Made by a program: the position numbers and the translations under genes
Shown here: positions 1 to 5,452 of the stretch, one piece after another
Layout of the letters: the number at the start of each line of letters is the position of its first letter
Position numbering within the stretch: the stretch's first letter is position 1
Source: Gemmatimonadota bacterium
GTDB taxonomy: Bacteria > Gemmatimonadota > Gemmatimonadetes > Gemmatimonadales > GWC2-71-9
Assembly (NCBI GenBank): GCA_003220955.1
Contig: QHTW01000196.1
Coordinates: 1 to 9,890 of the forward strand
DNA: 9,890 bases
Direction: 5' to 3'
The notes under the pieces: model-generated
Seen by the model: only the letters and a program-made list of their open reading frames with translations
What the model was told of the DNA's origin: nothing
The model's database searches: none

Positions 1-314
1 AGGCATTCCTCACCGGCTTCCGTGCGGACGCGCGAGCCGACGCGCACAGCGCTCGCTTCGCGAGTCAAGCACGCGACCTGCTGACGACCACGCAGCTCAT
101 GCTCGACTCGCCGGCCGCGAAAGATCCCCGGATGCGGTCGCTGCTCGAGGATCTGGAGCTCGTGCTCGTGCAAATCTCACAGCTCGGCGCCGCCCAGGAC
201 CGACATGACGCCGACCTTATCACGCAAGGCATGAACCAATCGAACGTGTTGCCCAAGCTGCGCTCGGCGATTCCCGCCGGGCCCGTACCGGTACGCACTG
301 AAGGAGCACTCTGA
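1..314 (+). CDS. C-terminal part of a putative anti-sigma-factor-like protein (5' end outside window)
   Basis: An open frame is already running at the window edge (first full codon at position 3) and ends at TGA 312-314, leaving 103 visible residues. The visible part is mostly helical in character, with a Leu-rich segment (RSLLEDLELVLVQISQL, residues about 46-62) and a conserved-looking tail LPKLRSAIPAGP. It has no cysteine, membrane helix or catalytic motif. The pattern 'ARDLL..T.LMLDSP...D..MR.LLEDLELVL.QI' is one I associate with the C-terminal part of putative anti-sigma/zf-HC2-type proteins encoded between an ECF sigma gene and HEAT-repeat genes in Gemmatimonadota-like genomes, but the zinc-finger half would lie upstream and cannot be seen. 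The stop overlaps the start of the next gene by one base (TGATG), which implies translational coupling. The CDS is solid; the function is a guess. Confidence 0.75.
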   Translation, partial: AFLTGFRADARADAHSARFASQARDLLTTTQLMLDSPAAKDPRMRSLLEDLELVLVQISQLGAAQDRHDADLITQGMNQSNVLPKLRSAIPAGPVPVRTEGAL

Positions 315-2056
315 TGTTGGCTTCCCTGTCCCTCTTGCTCGCCGTTACGACTATGCAGGCGACGCCGGCCCCGGCGCCGTCGCCAGCACCGCGCGCGCAT
401 CGTCGCGCGCATGCCATCACTATCGCGCCGTTTGCGGCCTCGGCGGCAGAGCTCGAGGCAGCAGCCGCCGGGTTGGCGATGGCGACGCCCGACTTCGCGA
501 TGCTGAGCGCGCAAGCTCCCGTATTGGCGATGTCGGCTCAAGCGCTCCAGGCGCCGGTATTCGCCCTCAGCGCCGCCCCAGTAGCCATGGCCGGCGGATT
601 CCAGGAGCTCGCCGGTCTCGCTGACCTCGCCGGGCTCGCCGATCTGGCCGGCCTGGCCGCGCTCGCGGACGTTGGCGATTTCACTTTTGACATGGAGGAC
701 GAGCCCGAGCCCCGTTGGCCGCAAGACGAGGCCAGCACGCAGGCGGACGTCGCGGATTCGGTGTATCGCGCGGCGCGTCGCGCGCTGAATCAGAATCAGT
801 ACCAACAGGCGGCGGAACTCTTCCGCCGGATTCGTGATCGCTACGCGCGGTCGACGTACGTGCCGAACACCTATTACTGGGAAGCGTTCGCACTCTATCG
901 GACCGGTTCTGACGACAACCTGCGGGCCGCTCGCAGCGCGCTGAAGACACAGGCCGATCGCTATTCCAAAGCCACGACGCGCCGTGATGCCGAGGTGCTG
1001 CTGCGACGCATTCAAGGTGAGCTGGCCCGGCGTGGCGATCAGCCCGCCGCGACAGCGATCGCGCAGGACGTCGATGAGATTGCTCCAGTCGCCGCCGTAC
1101 CGCCGGTAGCAGGAACGCCCCCGGTCGCCGCCATTGCGGGGGTTCCGGGCCGGCACCGGTACGAAAGCAACAATTGCGACGACGACGACGACATTCGACT
1201 CGCCGCCCTCAATGCCATGCTGCAGATGGACGCGGAACGCGCGGTGCCCACGCTGAAGACCGTTCTGGCACGGCGTGATGCCGGCTCGACCTGTCTGCGG
1301 CGCAAGGCGGTCTTCCTCGTCTCACAGAAGCGCAGCGATGAGACGACCTCCATCCTGCTCAGCGCCGTGCGCTCCGACCCCGATCAGGAAGTTCGCGAGC
1401 AGGCGGTGTTCTGGCTCTCCCAGGTACCGGGCGATGAGACGGCCCTGGCGCTGGATTCGATTCTGCGAGATCCCAAGACGGATCCCGAGATCCAGGAGAA
1501 GGCGATCTTTGCGCTGTCGCAGCATCGTGGCGCTCGTGCCGGCGCGACGCTGCGCGCCTTCGCGGAGCGCAGCGACGTCAATAGCGATCTCCGCGAAAAG
1601 GCGATCTTCTGGCTGGGGCAGAACCGGTCGGAGGACAACGCGCAGTTCTTGAAGGATCTCTACAAGAAGCTCGACAACGAGGACCTCAAGGAGAAGGTGA
1701 TCTTCTCCCTGTCGCAAATGGGCGGCGCCGACAACTACCGCTGGCTGATGGACATCGCCCTGGATTCGCACGAGGACATCGAAATCCGCAAGAAGGCGCT
1801 GTTTTGGGCCGGGCAGGGACACAGCGTGGATGTCGCGGATCTCGTGCGGCTGTACGACAGCATGAACGACCGCGAGATGAAAGAGCAGCTGATCTTCGTG
1901 TACTCGCAACGGCGCGAAGACGCCGCGCTCGACAAGCTATTCCAGATCGGGAAAAACGACCCCGACCGTGAGCTTCGCAAGAAGGCGATCTTCTGGGTCG
2001 GCCAGTCGCGAAGCCCGCGAGCAGCGCAGTATCTCCAGGAGCTCATCAACCAATGA
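314..2056 (+). CDS. Exported TPR-like / HEAT-repeat protein (580 aa)
   Basis: The start ATG 314 is preceded by a strong Shine-Dalgarno AAGGAG (301-306) and overlaps the upstream stop. Residues 1-17 form a short hydrophobic signal-peptide-like stretch followed by a Pro/Ala-rich segment. Residues 40-120 are Ala/Met/Leu-rich and low in complexity, ending in a LAGLAD hexapeptide repeat (99-119). Residues 147-240 look like a helical TPR/YbgF-type repeat segment (ALNQNQYQQAAELFRRI, then YYWEAFALY). A Pro/Val/Ala linker (about 252-280) precedes about nine HEAT units of 31-34 residues (about 295-567; HEAT_2 type), each with a core resembling [KE]KAIFWLGQ. Exactly two cysteines are seen, C288 and C327, either side of the first HEAT unit. 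HEAT/TPR arrays are protein-binding scaffolds, so an envelope scaffold or sensor partner is inferred. No enzyme motif is present. The gene is coupled to the next by an ATGA overlap. Confidence 0.92.
   Translation: MLASLSLLLAVTTMQATPAPAPSPAPRAHRRAHAITIAPFAASAAELEAAAAGLAMATPDFAMLSAQAPVLAMSAQALQAPVFALSAAPVAMAGGFQELAGLADLAGLADLAGLAALADVGDFTFDMEDEPEPRWPQDEASTQADVADSVYRAARRALNQNQYQQAAELFRRIRDRYARSTYVPNTYYWEAFALYRTGSDDNLRAARSALKTQADRYSKATTRRDAEVLLRRIQGELARRGDQPAATAIAQDVDEIAPVAAVPPVAGTPPVAAIAGVPGRHRYESNNCDDDDDIRLAALNAMLQMDAERAVPTLKTVLARRDAGSTCLRRKAVFLVSQKRSDETTSILLSAVRSDPDQEVREQAVFWLSQVPGDETALALDSILRDPKTDPEIQEKAIFALSQHRGARAGATLRAFAERSDVNSDLREKAIFWLGQNRSEDNAQFLKDLYKKLDNEDLKEKVIFSLSQMGGADNYRWLMDIALDSHEDIEIRKKALFWAGQGHSVDVADLVRLYDSMNDREMKEQLIFVYSQRREDAALDKLFQIGKNDPDRELRKKAIFWVGQSRSPRAAQYLQELINQ
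608..670 (+). repeat. LAGLAD hexapeptide tandem repeat within the HEAT protein gene
   Basis: Three and a half copies of a six-residue unit (LAGLAD, LAGLAD, LAGLAA, LAD) occupy residues 99-119. The codons differ between copies at third positions (ctc/ctg, gcc/gct, ggt/ggg/ggc), so the repeat is conserved at protein level rather than being a fresh DNA duplication. It closes an Ala-rich low-complexity stretch. Confidence 0.8.
1196..2014 (+). repeat. HEAT-repeat array, about nine units
   Basis: Units of about 96-100 bp recur. The signature helices begin near residues 295, 329, 360, 393, 426, 458, 491, 522 and 554. Cores include KAVFLVSQ, QAVFWLSQ, KAIFALSQ, KAIFWLGQ, KVIFSLSQ, KALFWAGQ, QLIFVYSQ and KAIFWVGQ. 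DNA similarity is visible around the core, for example AAGGCGATCTTCTGG near 1599 and 1982. The C-terminal copies are the most regular. Confidence 0.85.
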
Positions 2057-2862
2057 ACACACGTGCGTGGTACGTGCTGCGTGGTGCGTGGTTGCTGCTG
2101 ATCGCGGCGAGCACGGCAACCGCGCAGACGCTCGAGAAACGCGTGGCCGCCGCGCCCGACGGATCGGTGCGTCTCAGCTTTGCCGCCCGTCCGGGCGTGT
2201 ACGGCAACGGCCGCAACATGATCAGCTGGGATTGCGACAAGGGGAATTGCCGCAGCCGCCAGGTCGACGGGAATTGGGAAAACCGCAACGACTGGGACTC
2301 ACCGTGCGACTCCGGCCCCGTCCGCATCGCCCTCTACAAGAGCAGCGGCCGGATCACCGACTTGCGGGTGTATGTCGGAGGCGAGTGGCGCGCGAACGCG
2401 TCGGCGACGGACCTCGGCATGGTCGGGACGAAGGACGCGACCAGCTACCTGCTCGGTCTGGCCGCCCGCGATGAGTCGCGCGCGGCGGAGAAAGCCATCT
2501 TCCCGGCGGCATTGGCCGACAGCGTCTCCATCTGGCCCGATCTGTTGAAGATTGCCAAGGCGGACAACGTCACACGGAAGGTCCGGCGCTCTGCGGTGTT
2601 CTGGCTCGGGCAGGCCGCCGGTGACGCCGCGACGCGCGGCCTGACCGATCTCGTCGACGACGGGAACCAGGATCGCGAGGTGCGCGAGTCGGCGGTGTTC
2701 GCCTTGTCGCAGCGGCCCCGCGACGAAGGCGTTCCGGCTCTGATCCGGATCGCCAAGGAGAACAAGGACCCCGACCTGCGCCGCAAGGCCATCTTCTGGC
2801 TGGGTCAATCGGAAGATCCGCGGGCGCTGACCCTGTTTGAGGAGTTGCTTACTAGGCCCTGA
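2053..2862 (+). CDS. Exported HEAT-repeat protein with Cys-containing N-terminal domain (269 aa)
   Basis: ATG 2053 overlaps the upstream TGA (ATGA), with AGGAG at 2037-2041, 11 nt before the start. Residues 1-24 are a clear Sec signal peptide: a basic n-region, the hydrophobic WLLLIAAS, and a predicted cleavage at about ATA-Q25. Residues 35-115 form an unrecognised, probably beta-rich domain with Trp and Gly/Asn-rich segments and all three cysteines (C61, C66, C85), plus WENRNDW. Residues 143-255 contain four HEAT units (AEKAIFPAA, SAVFWLGQ, SAVFALSQ, KAIFWLGQ), matching those of the preceding gene. The two adjacent genes therefore look like paralogous partners that kept the HEAT part and differ at the N-terminus. 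A periplasmic or envelope protein-interaction role is inferred. I do not recognise the N-terminal domain. Confidence 0.92.
   Translation: MNTRAWYVLRGAWLLLIAASTATAQTLEKRVAAAPDGSVRLSFAARPGVYGNGRNMISWDCDKGNCRSRQVDGNWENRNDWDSPCDSGPVRIALYKSSGRITDLRVYVGGEWRANASATDLGMVGTKDATSYLLGLAARDESRAAEKAIFPAALADSVSIWPDLLKIAKADNVTRKVRRSAVFWLGQAAGDAATRGLTDLVDDGNQDREVRESAVFALSQRPRDEGVPALIRIAKENKDPDLRRKAIFWLGQSEDPRALTLFEELLTRP
2479..2817 (+). repeat. HEAT-repeat array, four units
   Basis: Residues 143-255 of the second HEAT protein hold four units of about 33 residues whose cores begin near 143, 177, 210 and 242. The motif [SK]A[VI]F.L[GS]Q is shared with the array of the preceding gene, which suggests a common ancestor or duplication. 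Confidence 0.8.
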
Positions 2863-2874
2863 GTATCTTGTGGC

Positions 2875-3477
2875 ATGCCTTTCTGGACTGGACGGCGTGC
2901 CGTCGGCGGGGTTCTCCTTCTAGTCGTCCTGCTCACGCTCACCTGGGCGGCGGTTGTGGTCGCGGTCGCCATCCAGGCGGCGCACGATGAAGCAACGGGC
3001 GCCGATGCCATCGCGGTCCTCGGCGCCGCGCAGTACAACGGCCGGCCATCCCCCGTCTTTCGCGCTCGACTCGATCACGCCGCCACGCTCTACCAGCGAG
3101 GCCTCGCCCCCGTCGTCCTGGTCACGGGCGGCGTCGGCCCGCGCGACTCACTCAACGAAGCCAACGTCGGGCGGGACTACCTCGCCCGCCTCGGCCTGCC
3201 GGACGAGGCGGTCATTCCGCTCGCCGGCGGCCACGATACCTACTCCTCCGTCGAGCAGATCAAACGATGGTTCGCGGGACGGGATAGCCGTCGCGTGCTC
3301 CTCGTCAGCGACGGCTTTCACATGCTGCGCCTGCGAATCATCGCCCGACGCCTGGGGTTGACCCCGTACACGTCGCCAGCCGCTGGTTCACCAATTCATG
3401 CCAACGTCCGCCGCAATACCGGATATCTGTTCGCGGAGGGCTTCAAGGTGCCCTTCACCTGGCTGTTCCAGCACTAG
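2875..3477 (+). CDS. YdcF/SanA/ElyC-family membrane protein (DUF218), 200 aa
   Basis: It begins 12 bp after the second HEAT gene. No convincing Shine-Dalgarno is visible, and ATG 2875 is the first in-frame start after the upstream stop. Residues 10-35 form one hydrophobic membrane anchor (GGVLLLVVLLTLTWAAVVVAV). Residues 42-195 form a DUF218 domain with its usual landmarks: LGAAQYNGRPSP (49-60), FRARLDHA (62-69), VTGG (83-86), LNEA near 93-96, an ARLGLP segment (104-109), and SDGFHMLR (145-152) near the conserved nucleotide-like fold end. Family members such as SanA and ElyC of E. coli affect envelope integrity and peptidoglycan/lipid carrier metabolism, but their chemistry is not established. 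Placement after two exported HEAT proteins fits an envelope function. The family call is secure; the exact role is unknown. Confidence 0.9.
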   Translation: MPFWTGRRAVGGVLLLVVLLTLTWAAVVVAVAIQAAHDEATGADAIAVLGAAQYNGRPSPVFRARLDHAATLYQRGLAPVVLVTGGVGPRDSLNEANVGRDYLARLGLPDEAVIPLAGGHDTYSSVEQIKRWFAGRDSRRVLLVSDGFHMLRLRIIARRLGLTPYTSPAAGSPIHANVRRNTGYLFAEGFKVPFTWLFQH

Positions 3478-3479
3478 AA

Positions 3480-3486
3480 AGAAGGA
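3480..3486 (+). promoter_or_regulatory. Shine-Dalgarno that decides the Nudix start
   Basis: AGAAGGA lies 6 nt upstream of ATG 3493. The in-frame TTG at 3487 directly abuts this motif and so cannot be the start, which trims two residues from the longest possible reading frame. Confidence 0.7.
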
Positions 3487-3492
3487 TTGCCG

Positions 3493-4032
3493 ATGCAGAT
3501 CGCCAGCAAGCGCATCCATTCGGGACGAGTCATCGATTTGGACGTGGATTCGGTGCGCTTTCCCGATGGATCCATCGGACAGCTCGAAATGATTCGGCAC
3601 CCCGGAGCCGCCGCTGTCGTACCCTTCGCATCCGATCCGCGCGGAAACGATCCCACCGTGCTGTTGATCCAGCAGTATCGCTACGCCGCAAACGGAGTGC
3701 TGATCGAAATCCCGGCCGGCCGGCTCAACCCGGGCGAAGACCCGCAGGTGTGCGCCCACCGTGAGCTGCTGGAGGAGGTCGGTGTGAAAGCCGGACGGGT
3801 CGAGCGTCTTACCACTATATGGACAACACCCGGCTTCACGGACGAACGGATTCACCTTTTTTGGGCGTCCGACCTCACGGCCGACAAGCACGCGCGCGAG
3901 CCCGACGAGTTCATCGAGGTAATCCCCAAGCCGTTGTCAGAAGCGGTACAGATGGTGCGCAGCGGAGAAATCTCCGACGCCAAGACCGCGTTGAGCCTCC
4001 TTTTTGTGGCTGGTTTCATTCTGGCGCATTAG
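3493..4032 (+). CDS. Nudix hydrolase, ADP-ribose pyrophosphatase type (179 aa)
   Basis: Residues 76-98 give a perfect Nudix box, G-x5-E-x7-RE-L-x-EE-x-G-V (begins GRLNPGED, ends RELLEEVGV), whose Glu residues bind the divalent metals. Features typical of the ADPRase (NudF/YqkG) branch are also present: QQYRYA (60-65), EIPAG (72-76) just before the box, TTPGFTDERIHLF (111-123) after it, and an acidic DEFIEV segment (138-143) where the family places a catalytic glutamate. The C-terminal ISDAKT (160-165) is also characteristic. Such enzymes cleave ADP-ribose to AMP and ribose-5-phosphate in the cytoplasm, a housekeeping role. Length matches the usual 170-210 aa. It follows the YdcF gene by 15 bp, so it is probably co-transcribed. 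Substrate is inferred from the family. Confidence 0.93.
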   Translation: MQIASKRIHSGRVIDLDVDSVRFPDGSIGQLEMIRHPGAAAVVPFASDPRGNDPTVLLIQQYRYAANGVLIEIPAGRLNPGEDPQVCAHRELLEEVGVKAGRVERLTTIWTTPGFTDERIHLFWASDLTADKHAREPDEFIEVIPKPLSEAVQMVRSGEISDAKTALSLLFVAGFILAH

Positions 4033-4048
4033 TCCGCCCCATTCTTCG

Positions 4049-4058
4049 GATCTAGATC
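4049..4058. repeat. Perfect 10-bp palindrome GATCTAGATC
   Basis: It lies 16 bp after the Nudix stop. It contains CTAG, which is uncommon in many bacterial genomes. It could be incidental or part of a binding site, and nothing else supports a function. Confidence 0.35.
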
Positions 4059-4064
4059 GAATGT

Positions 4065-4099
4065 GGAATTGTCACGTCCCCGGGCGGGGACAATATTCC
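4065..4099 (+). terminator. Terminator-like hairpin after the Nudix gene
   Basis: Two nested pairings are possible. The inner one is GTCCCC/GGGGAC with a GGGC loop (4076-4091). The outer one is TTGTC (4069-4073) with GACAA (4089-4093), extended by GGAA (4065-4068) with TTCC (4096-4099) across a TA bulge. The following bases (CATTTCGC) give only a weak T run, so termination may be partial. The position, 32 bp after the stop and before a new promoter, fits a terminator. Confidence 0.45.
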
Positions 4100-4107
4100 C
4101 ATTTCGC

Positions 4108-4147
4108 AACCGATTGCGAATCACAACTGCTGACGCCGCAATCGGTT
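4108..4147. repeat. 11-bp perfect inverted repeat overlapping the sigma-gene promoter
   Basis: AACCGATTGCG (4108-4118) is the exact reverse complement of CGCAATCGGTT (4137-4147), with 18 bp between. Arm centres are 29 bp apart, close to three helical turns. The left arm also sits in a separate small palindrome, TTCGCAA-CCGA-TTGCGAA (4103-4120). The right arm falls between the proposed -35 and -10 boxes, so a dimeric regulator binding both arms would cover the promoter. Confidence 0.6.
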
Positions 4148-4157
4148 AGTCTATAAA
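4130..4157 (+). promoter_or_regulatory. Putative sigma70-type promoter for the ECF sigma operon
   Basis: The proposed -35 is CTGACG (4130-4135), matching TTGACA at four positions. A 16-bp spacer follows, then a -10 TATAAA (4152-4157), matching TATAAT at five. Transcription would begin near 4163-4165. The sequence just before the -10 reads GTCTA, which resembles an ECF-type -10, but no matching GGAAC -35 at proper spacing was found, so autoregulation is not supported by this site. Confidence 0.5.
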
Positions 4158-4243
4158 CTCGGGAGGCACGGTTTGTGCGAACTGCCCAAAACGTGAATCA
4201 CGGAAGCCTCATCACCGTTTCCGCCAGAACCAGCAGGGTACCG

Positions 4244-4888
4244 ATGCGGACCACGCTCAAGCATCCAACGCCGGCCGCCGACTCCCAGCGAGCGCTGCAG
4301 CGCGAAGCGCTGCACGAGTTGGACGACGGTCAGGTCGTGATGCGCCATCTCGCGGGGGAGCCGCAGGCGTTTGGCACGCTGGTCGATCGCTATCAGACGC
4401 GGTTGCTCAATTTCGTGAATCGGACAATCGGTGATCGTGAGCGGGCTGAGGACCTCGTACAGGAAGTCTTCATCCGGGTCTTCCGTCACCTCCATCGCTT
4501 CGACCAGACCAAGAAATTCTCGACGTGGATCTACACGATCGCGTCCAATCTGGCGAAGAACGAGCTCCGCAACCGCAGCCGCAACCCGCTGGTTCTGTTC
4601 CAGACCATCAAGAAGAATTGGGAAGCGGATCATCGGCCGCTGCAATTCGAGGACACCACCGCGCGGCCGGACGATCTCTATCGGAAGCGGTTCCTCAAGG
4701 ATGCCGTGGATCAGTGCGTACAGCGGCTACCCGAGCACCACCGGGAGGTGTTCGTGCTTCGGGAGCTCGAAGGGAAGAGCTACCAGGAGATTGCCGAGAT
4801 CACCGGGTGCAACCTGGGCACGGTGAAGAGCCGCCTGAATCGGGCACGCAACAGCTTCGCCCAGCTCATCGGCCCCATCCTCGTTTAG
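4244..4888 (+). CDS. ECF-family RNA polymerase sigma factor (214 aa)
   Basis: From ATG 4244, sigma region 2 spans about residues 28-113: FGTLVDRYQTRLLNF, then AEDLVQEVFIRVFRHL (region 2.2, core-polymerase contact, 68-83) and FSTWIYTIASNLAKNELR (regions 2.3-2.4, -10 recognition, 92-109). A long linker (about 112-144) leads to region 4 (about 155-208) with the helix-turn-helix LEGKSYQEIAEITGCNLGTVKSRL, which reads the -35. There is no region 1 or 3, so this is an ECF sigma factor. Start choice is uncertain. GTG 4175 has a good GGGAGG (4161-4166) and would add 23 residues, but those codons are poor in G/C third positions and include AGA/AGG, and the proposed transcript would begin inside that ribosome site. 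AGGG (4235-4238) precedes ATG 4244. The likely anti-sigma gene follows. The linker sequence is, as I recall it, typical of Gemmatimonadota. Confidence 0.93.
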   Translation: MRTTLKHPTPAADSQRALQREALHELDDGQVVMRHLAGEPQAFGTLVDRYQTRLLNFVNRTIGDRERAEDLVQEVFIRVFRHLHRFDQTKKFSTWIYTIASNLAKNELRNRSRNPLVLFQTIKKNWEADHRPLQFEDTTARPDDLYRKRFLKDAVDQCVQRLPEHHREVFVLRELEGKSYQEIAEITGCNLGTVKSRLNRARNSFAQLIGPILV

Positions 4889-4905
4889 CTACAATTCGGC
4901 ATGTC

Positions 4906-4943
4906 CCACCCCCGGCGGCGGAACACCCCGCGGCCGGGGGTGG
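4906..4943 (+). promoter_or_regulatory. GC-rich hairpin between sigma and anti-sigma genes
   Basis: CCACCCCCGGC (4906-4916) pairs perfectly over 11 bp with GCCGGGGGTGG (4933-4943) across a 16-nt loop. The stem is almost all G:C. It begins 17 nt after the sigma stop and ends 14 nt before ATG 4958 of the anti-sigma gene, and the only G-rich ribosome-site candidate lies in its right arm. It may attenuate transcription or limit translation of the anti-sigma gene. The T run after it (CACTTTG) is too short for a strong terminator. Confidence 0.6.
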
Positions 4944-4957
4944 TACACTTTGCAACC

Positions 4958-5443
4958 ATGCTCTGCAGCGAATTCCTCGAACGGCACACCGAGTTTCGGG
5001 ACGGGTTAATCACCTCGGCCCGGGACCTGCGCCGCTTTGAGCGACATTTGACCCATTGCGCGACGTGTCGTCGTTACGATGCCACAATCCGCCAAGCCGT
5101 TCATGCCTTGCACGCCACATCCCGCATTACGCCATCCGCAGATTTTCGGCAGCGACTCGACGCCCGCATTGCCGTCGAGCGCCGCCGCGTGCCGCGCACG
5201 CCGGCGCAGGCGGGGATTTCGGCGACGCTCCTGGTGATCGCCGCGCTCGGGCTTCTCGTCTTCGAGGTCACACATCGACCCCGCATCGCGCGAGCACCCC
5301 TGCTTCCACCGGTAGCGTTCCCCAAGCCGGTCGCGAGTGGGAGCCTCCCGTTCGTTTCGTTCCAGGATCCCCGCGCCATCATCCTCGTGGGGAATCCATA
5401 TTCCCCCTCACGGAGCCTTTCTCCGAGCACAGGGGCGCGGTAA
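4958..5443 (+). CDS. Zinc-finger (ZAS/zf-HC2) transmembrane anti-sigma factor (161 aa)
   Basis: Residues 1-50 match a ZAS domain. C3 (or H10) followed by H30-x3-C34-x2-C37 in FERHLTHCATCRRY gives the zinc ligands. In this family the domain clamps the partner ECF sigma and masks its polymerase-binding surfaces. Residues 86-104 (GISATLLVIAALGLLVFEV) form one membrane helix. The Pro-rich tail (105-161) would be outside the cytoplasm and could sense envelope state. ATG 4958 is chosen because the family starts at MLCSEFLERHTE. In-frame ATG 4901 would add 19 Arg/Pro-rich residues encoded by the hairpin, and GTG 4940 is a third option. No clear free Shine-Dalgarno precedes 4958. It lies directly after the sigma gene, as cognate anti-sigma genes normally do, and 9 bp before holA. 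Confidence 0.88.
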   Translation: MLCSEFLERHTEFRDGLITSARDLRRFERHLTHCATCRRYDATIRQAVHALHATSRITPSADFRQRLDARIAVERRRVPRTPAQAGISATLLVIAALGLLVFEVTHRPRIARAPLLPPVAFPKPVASGSLPFVSFQDPRAIILVGNPYSPSRSLSPSTGAR

Positions 5444-5452
5444 CTTCGCTGG

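Noticed and set aside
608..670. LAGLAD repeats as a LAGLIDADG homing endonuclease motif
   Set aside because: The match is superficial: there is no DADG acidic end, no endonuclease-sized domain, and the unit is a tandem Ala/Leu repeat in an exported protein.
65..1156. A 363-codon open frame on the minus strand
   Set aside because: It is antisense to the anti-sigma-like and HEAT genes, extremely Arg/Gly-rich, and has no recognisable domain; it is a by-product of high GC in the true frames.
3487..3492. TTG 3487 as the Nudix start
   Set aside because: It directly abuts the Shine-Dalgarno AGAAGGA, leaving no spacer; ATG 3493 is correctly placed.
4122..4153. ECF-type autoregulatory promoter (AACT ... 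GTCTA)
   Set aside because: The distance between the candidate -35 and GTCTA is about three bases too long and the GG of GGAAC is missing.
4175..4243. GTG 4175 as the sigma-factor start
   Set aside because: It has a good ribosome site, but the added 23 codons have poorer G/C third positions and rare Arg codons, and the best promoter would start the transcript within that site. Kept only as an alternative.
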